Below are positions 15,763 to 24,228 of a stretch of 36,740 nucleotides of DNA, one piece after another (the first letter of the stretch is position 1; each line of letters opens with the position of its first letter). The stretch covers positions 1-36,740 of the forward strand of contig JAFWRA010000118.1 of the NCBI GenBank assembly GCA_017508895.1, given 5' to 3'. The translations under genes were made by a program, and so were the position numbers. Origin of the DNA: Bacteroidales bacterium. Lineage in GTDB: Bacteria; Bacteroidota; Bacteroidia; Bacteroidales; F082. Under the pieces are notes generated by a model, which worked only from the letters and a program-made list of their open reading frames with translations, was not told the origin of the DNA and did no database searches.

Positions 15763-17670
15763 ATGAAGTTCTTTCGTTTTATAGGTCTCATTTGTTTCGC
15801 GGTGATCAGCTGTTCCCTAATCGCCCAAAATCAAAGGGAACTCGGGCAACTTATGCGCGAACGCGGAGAGTACTATTTCACCCTTGCTGTCAATGAACCG
15901 ACGGAAATACAATCTCTCAGCAGACTATGCTCTGTGGATGGCACCAACGGTCAAACTGTGGTCTGCTATGCCAATCAGGAGGAATACGACCAACTATTAC
16001 AATTAGGTTATCAGCCCAACTTGCAGACGCCTCCGTCGCTGCTCACTGAAGCCAAGATGTGGGACGGCAACCGTGCCACTTATGAGTGGGATAGCTATCC
16101 GACGTATAGCCAATACGAGACTATGATGGAAGAATTTCCCACATCAGCCGTCAGCGGAAGGACCTGTACATTAATGGAATTGGGCACGCTTTCTTCAGGT
16201 CGCAAGATCATGGGTGTCCGCCTCAACAACGGCAGTCCCGAAGGCAAGCCAAAGTTTCTTTACAGCTCCACCATCCACGGTGATGAGACCACGGGCTGGA
16301 TCTTGATGCTCCGCCTTATTGACGAGTTGTGCACCAGCACGGATCCCCGCATCGTCAACTTGATAGACAACCTCGACATCTTCATTTTCCCCAATACCAA
16401 CCCAGATGGCACATATTATCGGGGTAACAACAGTGTTACAGGTGCACGGCGTTACAATGCCAATGGGGTGGATATGAACCGTAACTATCCTGACCCTCAT
16501 GGAAGCGCTCATCCTGATGGAAAACCGTACCAGTCTGAGACGCAGTGGTTAATGCAGCTTGCTATGGACTATCCTTTCGTGATGGCAGCCAACTATCATG
16601 GTGGTTCCGAGGTGGTGAACTATCCTTGGGACAACACACACACACTTCATGCGGATGATGATTGGTGGCAGTACGTTTCAAGAGAATATGCCGACCTTGC
16701 CCAGTCGGTCAATTCGAATTATATGAATGACTTGGACAACGGTATCACCAATGGTGCCCAATGGTATATGATTGGAGGTGGTCGCCAAGATTACATGAAT
16801 GGCTATCGCCAATGCCGCGAAGTCACCATAGAATGTTCCACCACCAAGAAGCCTCAAGGTTCGCAGCTGCCTAACTTTTGGGATTATAACCATAATTCCA
16901 TGCTGACTTATATGGAGGAGTGTCTTAATGGTGTGCACGGTTTTGTGTATGATGCTGCAACCGGCCAACCCTTAGAAGGTGTGACTATCACTGTTCAAGG
17001 CCACGATGACGAGTATTCAATTGTGAGTAGTCATGAAGTGGGCGACTTTCACCGACCCATAAAGGGAGGCACGTATACCTTTGTGTTTAGCAAGGAAGGT
17101 TATCTTACGCAAACTGTGGAAGTGACAGTAGCCGATGGTCAAAGGATTGAACTGAACGACATCCAGCTTTTGCCTCTTATTGACCGGACTTTGGAGCTTG
17201 TTCAAGGTTGGAATTGGTGGGCGCCTCTTGTCGAGATGACGGTGGATGACTTGGAGACAGCTCTAGGCACTAATGGCATCGTTGTCAATTCGCAGGATGC
17301 AGGTTATCTCCGTTACGAGAATGGCGCCTGGGTCGGTACACTTACCGCTATTGTCCCGGGACAGATGTACAAAATACAGACAGGTGAGGCCTGCATTATT
17401 TCACAGAGTGGAAGCTATGTGCCTGTCAGCTATACTTTTTACCCTGGTTACAACTGGTTCGGTTATCAGGGGACACAGCCTTTGGCTATCGAAGATATCA
17501 ATATCACGCCGACAGAAGGCGACAAGATTAACTCTCAGAACGATGGCTATGCCATCTTCGAGAATGGCTTATGGAATGGCACCCTCGAGTTGCTCCAACC
17601 TGGGCATGGCTATGTCTACATGTCGAACGCCATAGTGCCACAAACCTTGTCTTTCCCTATCGCGAAATAA
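15763..17670 (+). CDS. Secreted M14 zinc carboxypeptidase with CarboxypepD_reg-like domain and GWNWW C-terminal module
   Basis: This 635-residue exported metallopeptidase starts at ATG 15763, which begins a clean signal peptide (MKFFRFIGLICFAVISCSLIAQ); the upstream TTG at 15721 overlaps the promoter. The peptidase domain carries M14 zinc ligands in STIHGDETTG (H172, E175) and ANYHGGSE (H279). It also has substrate-binding GVDMNRNYP (N239, R240) and the general-base glutamate in CREVTIECS (E357). A carboxypeptidase regulatory-like beta domain follows (~391-470, VHGFVYDAATGQPLEGVTI). Residues ~476-635 form the duplicated GWNWW module. The layout recalls P. gingivalis CPG70, which removes C-terminal Lys/Arg, but specificity here is not proven. 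The deiminase gene follows after 13 bases, almost certainly co-transcribed. Confidence 0.92.
   Translation: MKFFRFIGLICFAVISCSLIAQNQRELGQLMRERGEYYFTLAVNEPTEIQSLSRLCSVDGTNGQTVVCYANQEEYDQLLQLGYQPNLQTPPSLLTEAKMWDGNRATYEWDSYPTYSQYETMMEEFPTSAVSGRTCTLMELGTLSSGRKIMGVRLNNGSPEGKPKFLYSSTIHGDETTGWILMLRLIDELCTSTDPRIVNLIDNLDIFIFPNTNPDGTYYRGNNSVTGARRYNANGVDMNRNYPDPHGSAHPDGKPYQSETQWLMQLAMDYPFVMAANYHGGSEVVNYPWDNTHTLHADDDWWQYVSREYADLAQSVNSNYMNDLDNGITNGAQWYMIGGGRQDYMNGYRQCREVTIECSTTKKPQGSQLPNFWDYNHNSMLTYMEECLNGVHGFVYDAATGQPLEGVTITVQGHDDEYSIVSSHEVGDFHRPIKGGTYTFVFSKEGYLTQTVEVTVADGQRIELNDIQLLPLIDRTLELVQGWNWWAPLVEMTVDDLETALGTNGIVVNSQDAGYLRYENGAWVGTLTAIVPGQMYKIQTGEACIISQSGSYVPVSYTFYPGYNWFGYQGTQPLAIEDINITPTEGDKINSQNDGYAIFENGLWNGTLELLQPGHGYVYMSNAIVPQTLSFPIAK
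17186..17667 (+). repeat. GWNWW module, copy 2 (codes C-terminus of the carboxypeptidase)
   Basis: Same two-half structure: QGWNWWAP ... GTNGIVVNSQ ... RYENGAWVGTL ... MYKIQTG, then PGYNWFGYQG ... EGDKINSQ ... IFENGLWNGTL ... GHGYVYMSN ... LSFPIAK. It is closest to copy 1 both in residues and in bases. Confidence 0.95.
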
Positions 17671-17683
17671 AAGTATATGAAAA

Positions 17684-19603
17684 ATGAAGTATTTTAGAAT
17701 TCTTGCCATAACTTGCCTGTTGACTTGGGTCAATGGGTGGGCTGTGGCGCAAGATACAATAAGACTAGATTGGAGTGACCTGCACTACCTCTCTGAAGAG
17801 GAGATGCTCTCTGGGGAACACAGTGTGCTTTTCAATGAGACGAACCCACCGGCGGGTGATTATATTCGTTTCCCAGCTGAGTTCGAGCCCATGCAGGCAG
17901 TCACCATCCGCTACCCACTGGGTATTCCCTTGAGCTTTGTGAAGCAACTGTCGCAACGCACCAAGGTGTATGTGATTGTGAAACAGAGTCTGCAAAGTAC
18001 GGCGAATTACTATTTCAAACGGGCAGGCTGCAAGATGAGCAACATCTTTTACTTTAATATGACGACGGACTCCTATTGGGTACGCGACTATGGCCCATGG
18101 TATATCTTCAACGACCTCCAGCCAGCCATTGTGGATAATGTGTATAATCGTCCCCGCCAGTATGATAATATGGTGCCGGTCAACATGGGCCAGCTATTGG
18201 GTTTGCCTGTCTATGGCATGAACCTGACCCATACAGGTGGTAACATGATGGAAGATGGACGTGGCATAGGCGTCTCCGACGAGCTTGTCTTGACCGAAAA
18301 CGGAAATAATGCTACCAACGTCCGCAACAAAATGAACAATTATCTCGGTGTAGAACCTTATCATATCACTATTGACCCACAAGGTTACTACATTGCCCAC
18401 GTGGATTGTTGGGGTAAGTTTCTCGCACCCGACAAGATCCTTATTGCCCGGCTTCCACAATCCAACAGCCAATATGACGAATACGAGTCAGTGGCTAATT
18501 TCTTTGCCAACACCAATTGCTGTTGGGGTTATCCTTACAAGGTGTACCGTGTCGACGAACCTGGTGGATATGTCTTGGCACCCTATACCAACAGCCTAAT
18601 TGTCAACAAGACGGTTTTTGTCCCTTTGGGGACCAACACCACCTATAACAATAATGCTTTGGCGGTGTATAGGGAAGCCATGCCAGGCTATGAGGTCATC
18701 GGGGTGGCCAGCAATAGCGACTATCCTTGGAAAAACACAGATGCCTTGCACTGTCGCGCACGTGGCGTGATGGACTTTAACATGCTCTTTGTCGACCATC
18801 GCAACGTGATTCACGGTGAGGTGCCCATGCAGGACTCCATCGCCATCACTTCAAAGTTCATCGCATATAGCGGTGCTAACCTGAAACAGGACTCGCTTTT
18901 GGTGTATTACAGCGTCGACGGTGGTGCCTACCGGACCGCCAAGATGAGGGCTACAGGCAATCCGTACGAGTATGTTGGCTATATCAAAGGCTACTACCCC
19001 GGCTCATCCGTAGATTATTACGTCTTCGGTGCCGACCAGTCGGGACACCGTTATACACAGCCGAGCTTTGGTGCTTTGGATCCGCATCATTTCGTTATCT
19101 CGGGAAGCGCCAACTATGTTATGCAGAACATCAATCTTTATTCTGGTTGGAACTGGTGGTCTCCTATCGCCAACATTAGTGTAGAAGAATTTGAAGCAGC
19201 TCTTGGCAGCCATGGTATCTTCATCAACTCGCAAGGCTTGGGTTTTGCCCGTTATGAGAACGGTTGTTGGAACGGTACGCTTGTAGACTTCGTTCCTGGC
19301 AAGATGTACAAGATACAAACTAATGCGAGCTGCAATTTCTCGCTGAGCGGGAACTATATTCCGGTTTGTGTCAACATTGTTCCAGGCAACAATTGGTTTG
19401 GCTACACTGGACTACACGCTGCTACGATAACAGAGGCTTTTGATGGTTTTGTCCCAACAGAAGGCGACAGGATTAATTCGCAAGGCGAAGGCTACGCGGT
19501 TTACCACAATGGTGCCTGGTCGGGAACCCTGAGCACTTTACTGCCAGGTCATGGTTATATCTATATTTCGAATTCCACAGAAAGAAAAACACTTAGATTT
19601 TAA
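17684..19603 (+). CDS. Secreted peptidylarginine deiminase (Porphyromonas PPAD-type) with GWNWW C-terminal module
   Basis: This 639-residue exported protein has a signal peptide (MKYFRILAITCLLTWVNGWAVAQ). The catalytic domain (~55-375) is of the PAD_porph/agmatine deiminase guanidino-group-modifying fold. All expected residues are visible: D135 in YWVRDYGPWY, H239 and D241 in AHVDCWGKFL, N303 in PYTNSLIVNK, and the nucleophile C357 in DALHCRARGVMD. The spacing closely mirrors P. gingivalis PPAD (D130, H236, N297, C351, from memory). An Ig-like domain (~376-475) follows, as in PPAD. Residues ~482-639 are the duplicated GWNWW module in place of the T9SS domain PPAD uses. It would convert arginine residues to citrulline in extracellular peptides. 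Free agmatine as substrate is the less likely alternative, given the signal peptide and Ig-like domain. Confidence 0.92.
   Translation: MKYFRILAITCLLTWVNGWAVAQDTIRLDWSDLHYLSEEEMLSGEHSVLFNETNPPAGDYIRFPAEFEPMQAVTIRYPLGIPLSFVKQLSQRTKVYVIVKQSLQSTANYYFKRAGCKMSNIFYFNMTTDSYWVRDYGPWYIFNDLQPAIVDNVYNRPRQYDNMVPVNMGQLLGLPVYGMNLTHTGGNMMEDGRGIGVSDELVLTENGNNATNVRNKMNNYLGVEPYHITIDPQGYYIAHVDCWGKFLAPDKILIARLPQSNSQYDEYESVANFFANTNCCWGYPYKVYRVDEPGGYVLAPYTNSLIVNKTVFVPLGTNTTYNNNALAVYREAMPGYEVIGVASNSDYPWKNTDALHCRARGVMDFNMLFVDHRNVIHGEVPMQDSIAITSKFIAYSGANLKQDSLLVYYSVDGGAYRTAKMRATGNPYEYVGYIKGYYPGSSVDYYVFGADQSGHRYTQPSFGALDPHHFVISGSANYVMQNINLYSGWNWWSPIANISVEEFEAALGSHGIFINSQGLGFARYENGCWNGTLVDFVPGKMYKIQTNASCNFSLSGNYIPVCVNIVPGNNWFGYTGLHAATITEAFDGFVPTEGDRINSQGEGYAVYHNGAWSGTLSTLLPGHGYIYISNSTERKTLRF
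19127..19600 (+). repeat. GWNWW module, copy 3 (codes C-terminus of the deiminase)
   Basis: Same structure: SGWNWWSP ... GSHGIFINSQ ... RYENGCWNGTL ... MYKIQTN, then PGNNWFGYTG ... EGDRINSQ ... VYHNGAWSGTL ... GHGYIYISN ... LRF. It is the most diverged of the three. Confidence 0.95.
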
Positions 19604-19686
19604 GTCCGATATTCTTAATACTGAGCATTTCACGATTAACCCCCAAAAATAGTAAAGATATTTACTATCTGCTTATTTACTTTTTG

Positions 19687-19694
19687 TATTTTTG
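19687..19694 (+). promoter_or_regulatory. -7 promoter element of the cysteate synthase-like gene
   Basis: TATTTTTG matches TAnnTTTG and lies 28 bases before the ATG at 19723. Confidence 0.55.
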
Positions 19695-19722
19695 CGCCAT
19701 AATAGGATAATACAAATAGAAA

Positions 19723-21018
19723 ATGATTTTCACCGAAACAAAATATCAGCTGCAGACTGTAGCAACTGGACGGGTTTTTGAGGACGAAGGTTGGACTCTG
19801 GACGACAAGGAATGTCCCACACCGAGCATGGTGCGTCCCATCTATGAGAAGAAACAACTTGAAGTGAAGGAAGGCGCCTGCTTGGGCTTGTACCGCTATG
19901 CCGACTGGTTGCCCATCAAGACCATGCTGAAAAAGCCTACCGAGCCTATCACTTATAAGAGCGAAAGCCTAGCAGCAAAACTGGGGCTGCGCAACCTCTA
20001 TATCACTTTCAATGGCTGGTGGCCCGAGCGTAACGTCCACATGACCACTTGCTCCTTCAAGGAAATGGAAGCTTATTCGGTGTGTGCTCGTTTGGGTGAC
20101 GACTTAAAAGACCAGGTACTGGTGGTGGCTTCGGCAGGCAACACAGCCCGCGCTTTCGCTAAGGTGTGCTCCGACAACAATATCAAGCTGTTGCTTTGTG
20201 TACCTCAGGACAACATCAAGGCCTTGTGGTTCGACAAACCGCTGAATCCTTGCGTGAAACTCATCACCACCGAGTCGGGTAGCGACTATTTCGATGCCAT
20301 CAACCTCTCGAATGTGGTCTGTGAGATGGAAGGCTATCTCGCCGAGGGTGGCGCCAAGAACATCGCCCGCCGCGATGGCATGAGTACCACGATGATGTCG
20401 GCAACGACCTTTATCGGTCGTACGCCCGATTTCTATTTCCAGGCTGTGGGTAGCGGCACGGGTGCCATCGCCGCTTGGGAAGCCAACCTGCGCTTCATCT
20501 GCGATGGTCGCTTTGGCTCGAACAAAGCCCGTCTGATCGTCTCGCAAAACAAGCCTTTTGTCCCCATGTACGACGCATGGCGTGCCAACTCACGCGCCCT
20601 GTTGCCCTACGATGCCGACCAGGCCCGCAAAGATGCCGCTGAAATCTGCGCTCCAGTACTTTCCAACCGCAAACCGCCATACAGCCTTGCCGGAGGATTA
20701 TACGATGCATTGAAAGACACCAATGGTGATATCCTCGCCGTCAGCAATACCGAGGCCGATGCTGCAAAGGCTTTATTTGAGCAAACCGAAGGTATCGACA
20801 TCTACCATGCCGCCGCTGTGGCCACGGCTTCTTTGCAGCAGGCTATAGAGCGCGACATGGTGAAGCCCGACGACGTGATTATGCTCAACATCACTGGCGG
20901 CGGTGAACGTCGTTTCCTCGCCGAACACGAAATCTACCACTTGGAGCCTTCACATGTCTTCAAGATTGGTTTCACCAAGGACGAAGTGAAGTCCGTCTTG
21001 GTTGGGATGAATTGGTGA
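19723..21018 (+). CDS. Probable cysteate synthase (PLP-dependent, threonine synthase-like fold)
   Basis: This 431-residue cytoplasmic enzyme of the fold-type II PLP family carries the Schiff-base lysine in TTCSFKEMEA (K113), the substrate/cofactor loop ASAGNTARAF (137-144) and the phosphate-binding loop VGSGTGAIA (242-250). The N-terminal RVFEDEGWTLDDKECPTPSMVR and the CSFKEMEA variant of the usual GSFKDRG fit the cysteate synthase subfamily described from methanogens and also annotated in Bacteroidetes. It would make L-cysteate from O-phosphoserine and sulfite. In Bacteroidetes, cysteate feeds sulfonolipid (capnine) synthesis. No other sulfonolipid gene is in this window, so the pathway link is inference. 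A divergent threonine synthase is the main alternative. Its stop codon directly abuts that of convergent hemW. Confidence 0.75.
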   Translation: MIFTETKYQLQTVATGRVFEDEGWTLDDKECPTPSMVRPIYEKKQLEVKEGACLGLYRYADWLPIKTMLKKPTEPITYKSESLAAKLGLRNLYITFNGWWPERNVHMTTCSFKEMEAYSVCARLGDDLKDQVLVVASAGNTARAFAKVCSDNNIKLLLCVPQDNIKALWFDKPLNPCVKLITTESGSDYFDAINLSNVVCEMEGYLAEGGAKNIARRDGMSTTMMSATTFIGRTPDFYFQAVGSGTGAIAAWEANLRFICDGRFGSNKARLIVSQNKPFVPMYDAWRANSRALLPYDADQARKDAAEICAPVLSNRKPPYSLAGGLYDALKDTNGDILAVSNTEADAAKALFEQTEGIDIYHAAAVATASLQQAIERDMVKPDDVIMLNITGGGERRFLAEHEIYHLEPSHVFKIGFTKDEVKSVLVGMNW

Positions 21019-22158
21019 TTATTCCCAAAACAATGTTTCAGCCACACCATCAGCGAAGAGCATCTGCTCGTCGGTGAGGTAGAGGAATTCGCGTGTCTTT
21101 GAAAGCCGGCCTTCGGCTATCAAAGGTTGGGCGTGTTGTTCGCAGTAGGTGGAGAAACGTTCACCCATTTCGCGTTTGAGCCACTTTAGGTCGATGCCCC
21201 AATGGGTGCGCAGGCGCAGCATGACGTACTCGTCGTAGTGTTGTTCAGGGGAAAGGATTTCTTTTTCTATTTCTATGGCGGACCCTTCGACAGGCTTTGG
21301 GACACTTACACAATATTTTTCTACACTCGACACATTCCATTGCCGAGAGTTTCCGTCAAAAGAATGCGCCGAAGGCCCGAAGCCTATGTAAGGCGTCCCA
21401 AACCAATAGCTGGCGTTATGCTTCGAGTGCATCTCCGACTTACAATAATTGGAAATCTCGTAATGCAGATAACCATTTTCGGCGGCACGTTGGCAGAGGA
21501 TTTCATAGTCGCGGAGGGCATCCTCCTCGTTGACAGGTTGTACTTTTCCTAATTCAATCTGTTTGGTCAGGATGGTGTTGGGTTCCAGGGTGAGCGCGTA
21601 GGCGGAGAGGTGGGGGAGACTATAGGCAAGGAAAATGTCCAAATTCTTGTTCCATTGCTCGGCGTTGGAGGAGGGAAGGCCATAGATGAGGTCGATGCTG
21701 ATGTTCTCGAAGCCAGCTTGTTTGGCCCAGTCGAGGCACTGCTGGGCATGATGCGAGTCGTGGCGACGGCTCAGATACTTCAAGTCGTTGTCGAAAAAGC
21801 TCTGGATACCGATGCTAAGGCGGTTGACCCCGAGTTGGCGCAGACCTTCAAGGTATGCCAAGGATAGCGTGTCGGGGTTGGCTTCGAGGGTGATTTCGGC
21901 ATTAGTGGCTACTGGATAATGCGCATTAATAAGGTGTAGCAAGTCGCTGATTTCCTTTAAAGAAAGCAGCGAAGGCGTGCCGCCTCCGAAATAAATCGTA
22001 TTGACGGCATCGCCTTGCAAATAATCTTTCCGCGCTACAATCTCAGCCTTCAATGCCTCCAAAAACCTGTCTTTCAGCTTCAAGGAAGGCAGCGAATAGA
22101 ACCCGCAATAGGCGCATTTCGAGTTGCAGAAAGGAATATGGATGTATATACCAGCCAT
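21019..22158 (-). CDS. hemW: Radical SAM heme chaperone HemW (coproporphyrinogen III oxidase-like)
   Basis: This 379-residue cytoplasmic protein reads from the ATG at 22158; the longer frame starts at a TTG (22170) that overlaps the upstream gene and is not preferred. MAGIYIHIPFCNSKCAYCGFY contains the CxxxCxxC radical SAM cluster motif (C11, C15, C18) with the HemW-type following aromatic. YFGGGTPSLL is the SAM-binding GGG region, and ANPDTLS, GVNRLSIGIQSF and IDLIYGLP are family blocks. HemW binds heme and delivers it to acceptors. The ATG lies 1 base after the stop of the FG-GAP gene, so they are likely co-transcribed. An odd patch, SVPKPVEGS (plus positions ~21280-21305), is encoded by a REP-like palindromic sequence and looks inserted. 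Confidence 0.93.
   Translation of the reverse strand: MAGIYIHIPFCNSKCAYCGFYSLPSLKLKDRFLEALKAEIVARKDYLQGDAVNTIYFGGGTPSLLSLKEISDLLHLINAHYPVATNAEITLEANPDTLSLAYLEGLRQLGVNRLSIGIQSFFDNDLKYLSRRHDSHHAQQCLDWAKQAGFENISIDLIYGLPSSNAEQWNKNLDIFLAYSLPHLSAYALTLEPNTILTKQIELGKVQPVNEEDALRDYEILCQRAAENGYLHYEISNYCKSEMHSKHNASYWFGTPYIGFGPSAHSFDGNSRQWNVSSVEKYCVSVPKPVEGSAIEIEKEILSPEQHYDEYVMLRLRTHWGIDLKWLKREMGERFSTYCEQHAQPLIAEGRLSKTREFLYLTDEQMLFADGVAETLFWE
21280..21305. repeat. REP-like CTTCGACAGGCT sequence inside hemW
   Basis: CCCTTCGACAGGCTTTGGGA lies in frame within hemW (codes PKPVEGS on the minus strand). Its core CTTCGACAGrCT matches the tandem units at 36099-36188. Confidence 0.7.
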
Positions 22159-22159
22159 C

Positions 22160-24136
22160 TTACTTTTCAACGACCAGTTTCACGGTCTTTTCTCCGTCAT
22201 TGGTTTTGAGACGCACGAAATAGATGCCGTTTTGCAGGCGGCTGATGTCAATAGCCTCATAGTTTTCACCGATGCGCAGCACACTTTGGCCCATGATGTT
22301 GAACACCTCAACTTTCAGGATGCCCTTGCCTTCAACACGGAGTATGTCTTTTGCGGGATTTGGGTAGATACAACTTTGTCCCCAATACTCGTCGACTCCA
22401 TCGGGAATCCACATTGCTTCAATGGTTTCACTCATCGCCTCACATTCGTCGCTATACACGGCGTTGATATAATAAAGGTGGGTCTCGTAAGCATCTCCGA
22501 AGTCATCGTCGTCAAAATACGTATAGTCAGCGGGAAGCGTAGCTACCAGCTCATCGTCTCGATAAACCTGGAGCGCTATCAAGTCGCCCGTAGAGGTTTC
22601 CGAAGGAAGGTCCCAAAACAATCCAATATAGAAATAATCACCGCCTGTTTCCCATGTTAGGTTTTCAATAGGATAACATTGAACCAGAACGGTTTCTTCA
22701 TGAATCCACCCTATGCGGTCGTTGCTACCTTTGTAGGTGCCGTAGACCAAGTTATCAACAGGTTGGTTTAGTGCGTAGGCGGTCACATACACAGGGTCAT
22801 CGGGTGAGAAGTTCTGAACGTAGGTCAAGGTGACGATTTCCAAGTTGCCGTCGCCGTCAATGTCGCCAAAGTTGGCACCATTCATATAGGAGAGACCTTG
22901 CGGGCGGAGTGGGAAGCCTTCGGTGATTTCCGTGCCGTCCATCTCCCAAGCACGGATATAGCCTTCGTTTCCGTCCATCAGGTTGAAGTCGGTGATGATT
23001 TCGTTCTCGCCGTCGCCGTCGATGTCGGCCACGGAAACGAAGCCTTCAACACCTGAGGTCAAGTTGAGCGGGAATCCAGGAGCCACGTTGCCTTCAATGT
23101 CGTATTGGTAGAATACGTTACCTTCACCCGACACGCCCATGAAGATGGCGTATTGGTCACCGTTTTTGGCCACCGTGGGGGCGGAGTAGGTCCAATAGGA
23201 GACAGGCTTAGGCCATCCTGTACGGTATTCGCCCGTGCGGGCATCGCGTACGTAATGGTTCGGGTTATCGCCGTGGCAGGCTCCAACGAGGCTCCAGTTG
23301 CCTTCACCTTCGAAGTCGACCACGAGCGGTGATTGGTAGGAATATTTGTAGGCTTCATTGCTTTCCACCGTATAGAGCTGTTCGCCCGTGTGGCTGATGC
23401 AATACAAAGCAGAGGTCGTGGAGGCGAAAATCTCAAGAGAGCCGTCGTTGTCGATGTCGGCTACGGTAGGCGTGAAAGCAGGTGTTGAGGGTAGCTCGAA
23501 GGGGAAGCCTTCCATCTCCTCGCCTTGCAGGTTCCACACATGAACTCCAGCTGAGATGTTGGCCGAGGCTTTGCCACGACCGCAGAAGATGATTTCCAAC
23601 TCACTGTCGTTGTTGAGGTCAGCCAAAACGGGCGCGCAGATGAGCGGATTGTTGTTGGTAACGGTCGAAAACAGGACGTTGCCGTTGGCATCGAAGACGT
23701 TGAAGCCGCCGCGTGCATTGCCGTAGGCCGTGAGAACCACGATTTCGAGGATGCCGTCTTTGTTGATGTCGCCCACGGCAGCAGGATATTGGGCCATTCC
23801 TCCGACTAAGGCCTGTGTCCAAAGCACGTTGCCTTGTCCGTCGATGACATTGATTTCTTCGTTGTGGCAGAGGATGATTTCATCGGCTTCGTCGTTGTTG
23901 AGGTCGGCCAAAGTCAAGCCTCGCATGGGCTTGTAAGTGGTGTTGGAGGCAAAGGTTAAAGGAAAGCCGGGCATGGGCGTCAGACCATCGCGGGCCGCTG
24001 GAGGCAGCTGTGCCTGTATGGTTTCGGTACGGATTACGCCCTCTTCGTCGATGAAAGCCCGAGTTGCAGGTTGTTGGGCATTAATAACCAACGACAGTGG
24101 AAATAAAGCTAGGAATAGTAGAGATAACTTTTTCAT
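22160..24136 (-). CDS. Secreted FG-GAP/VCBS-repeat protein with T9SS type A sorting domain
   Basis: This 658-residue exported protein has a signal peptide (MKKLSLLFLALFPLSLVINAQ) and then at least six repeats with the calcium-loop-like pattern DxNxDxxxE: ADLNNDEADEIIL, GDINKDGILEIVV, ADLNNDSELEIIF, ADIDNDGSLEIFA, ADIDGDGENEIIT and GDIDGDGNLEIVT. Together these suggest a beta-propeller (~45-465). A fibronectin-like segment (~475-565) follows. The last ~70 residues form a T9SS type A domain (CIYPNPAKDIL ... VEVFNIMGQSV ... GIYFVRLKTNDGEKTVKLVV). No enzyme domain is seen; surface binding or a structural role is inferred. It precedes hemW with a 1-base gap, an unexpected functional pairing probably due only to shared transcription. 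Confidence 0.88.
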   Translation of the reverse strand: MKKLSLLFLALFPLSLVINAQQPATRAFIDEEGVIRTETIQAQLPPAARDGLTPMPGFPLTFASNTTYKPMRGLTLADLNNDEADEIILCHNEEINVIDGQGNVLWTQALVGGMAQYPAAVGDINKDGILEIVVLTAYGNARGGFNVFDANGNVLFSTVTNNNPLICAPVLADLNNDSELEIIFCGRGKASANISAGVHVWNLQGEEMEGFPFELPSTPAFTPTVADIDNDGSLEIFASTTSALYCISHTGEQLYTVESNEAYKYSYQSPLVVDFEGEGNWSLVGACHGDNPNHYVRDARTGEYRTGWPKPVSYWTYSAPTVAKNGDQYAIFMGVSGEGNVFYQYDIEGNVAPGFPLNLTSGVEGFVSVADIDGDGENEIITDFNLMDGNEGYIRAWEMDGTEITEGFPLRPQGLSYMNGANFGDIDGDGNLEIVTLTYVQNFSPDDPVYVTAYALNQPVDNLVYGTYKGSNDRIGWIHEETVLVQCYPIENLTWETGGDYFYIGLFWDLPSETSTGDLIALQVYRDDELVATLPADYTYFDDDDFGDAYETHLYYINAVYSDECEAMSETIEAMWIPDGVDEYWGQSCIYPNPAKDILRVEGKGILKVEVFNIMGQSVLRIGENYEAIDISRLQNGIYFVRLKTNDGEKTVKLVVEK

Positions 24137-24154
24137 GGTAATGTGTTTTGATGT

Positions 24155-24203
24155 AAAAGAAAGGCCGTCTCATTGCCGGTATCACCAGCGAATGAAACGG
24201 CCT
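24155..24203 (-). terminator. Terminator after aquaporin gene
   Basis: On the minus strand AGGCCGTTTCATT pairs with AATGAGACGGCCT (plus positions 24191-24203 and 24162-24174; one G-U) and is followed by TTCTTTT. Confidence 0.8.
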
Positions 24204-24228
24204 GAAATCCTTTAATTAATGATAGTGA

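Noticed and set aside
22159..22170. TTG start for hemW
   Set aside because: It overlaps the upstream stop, and the ATG at 22158 gives the standard MAGIYIHIPFC beginning.
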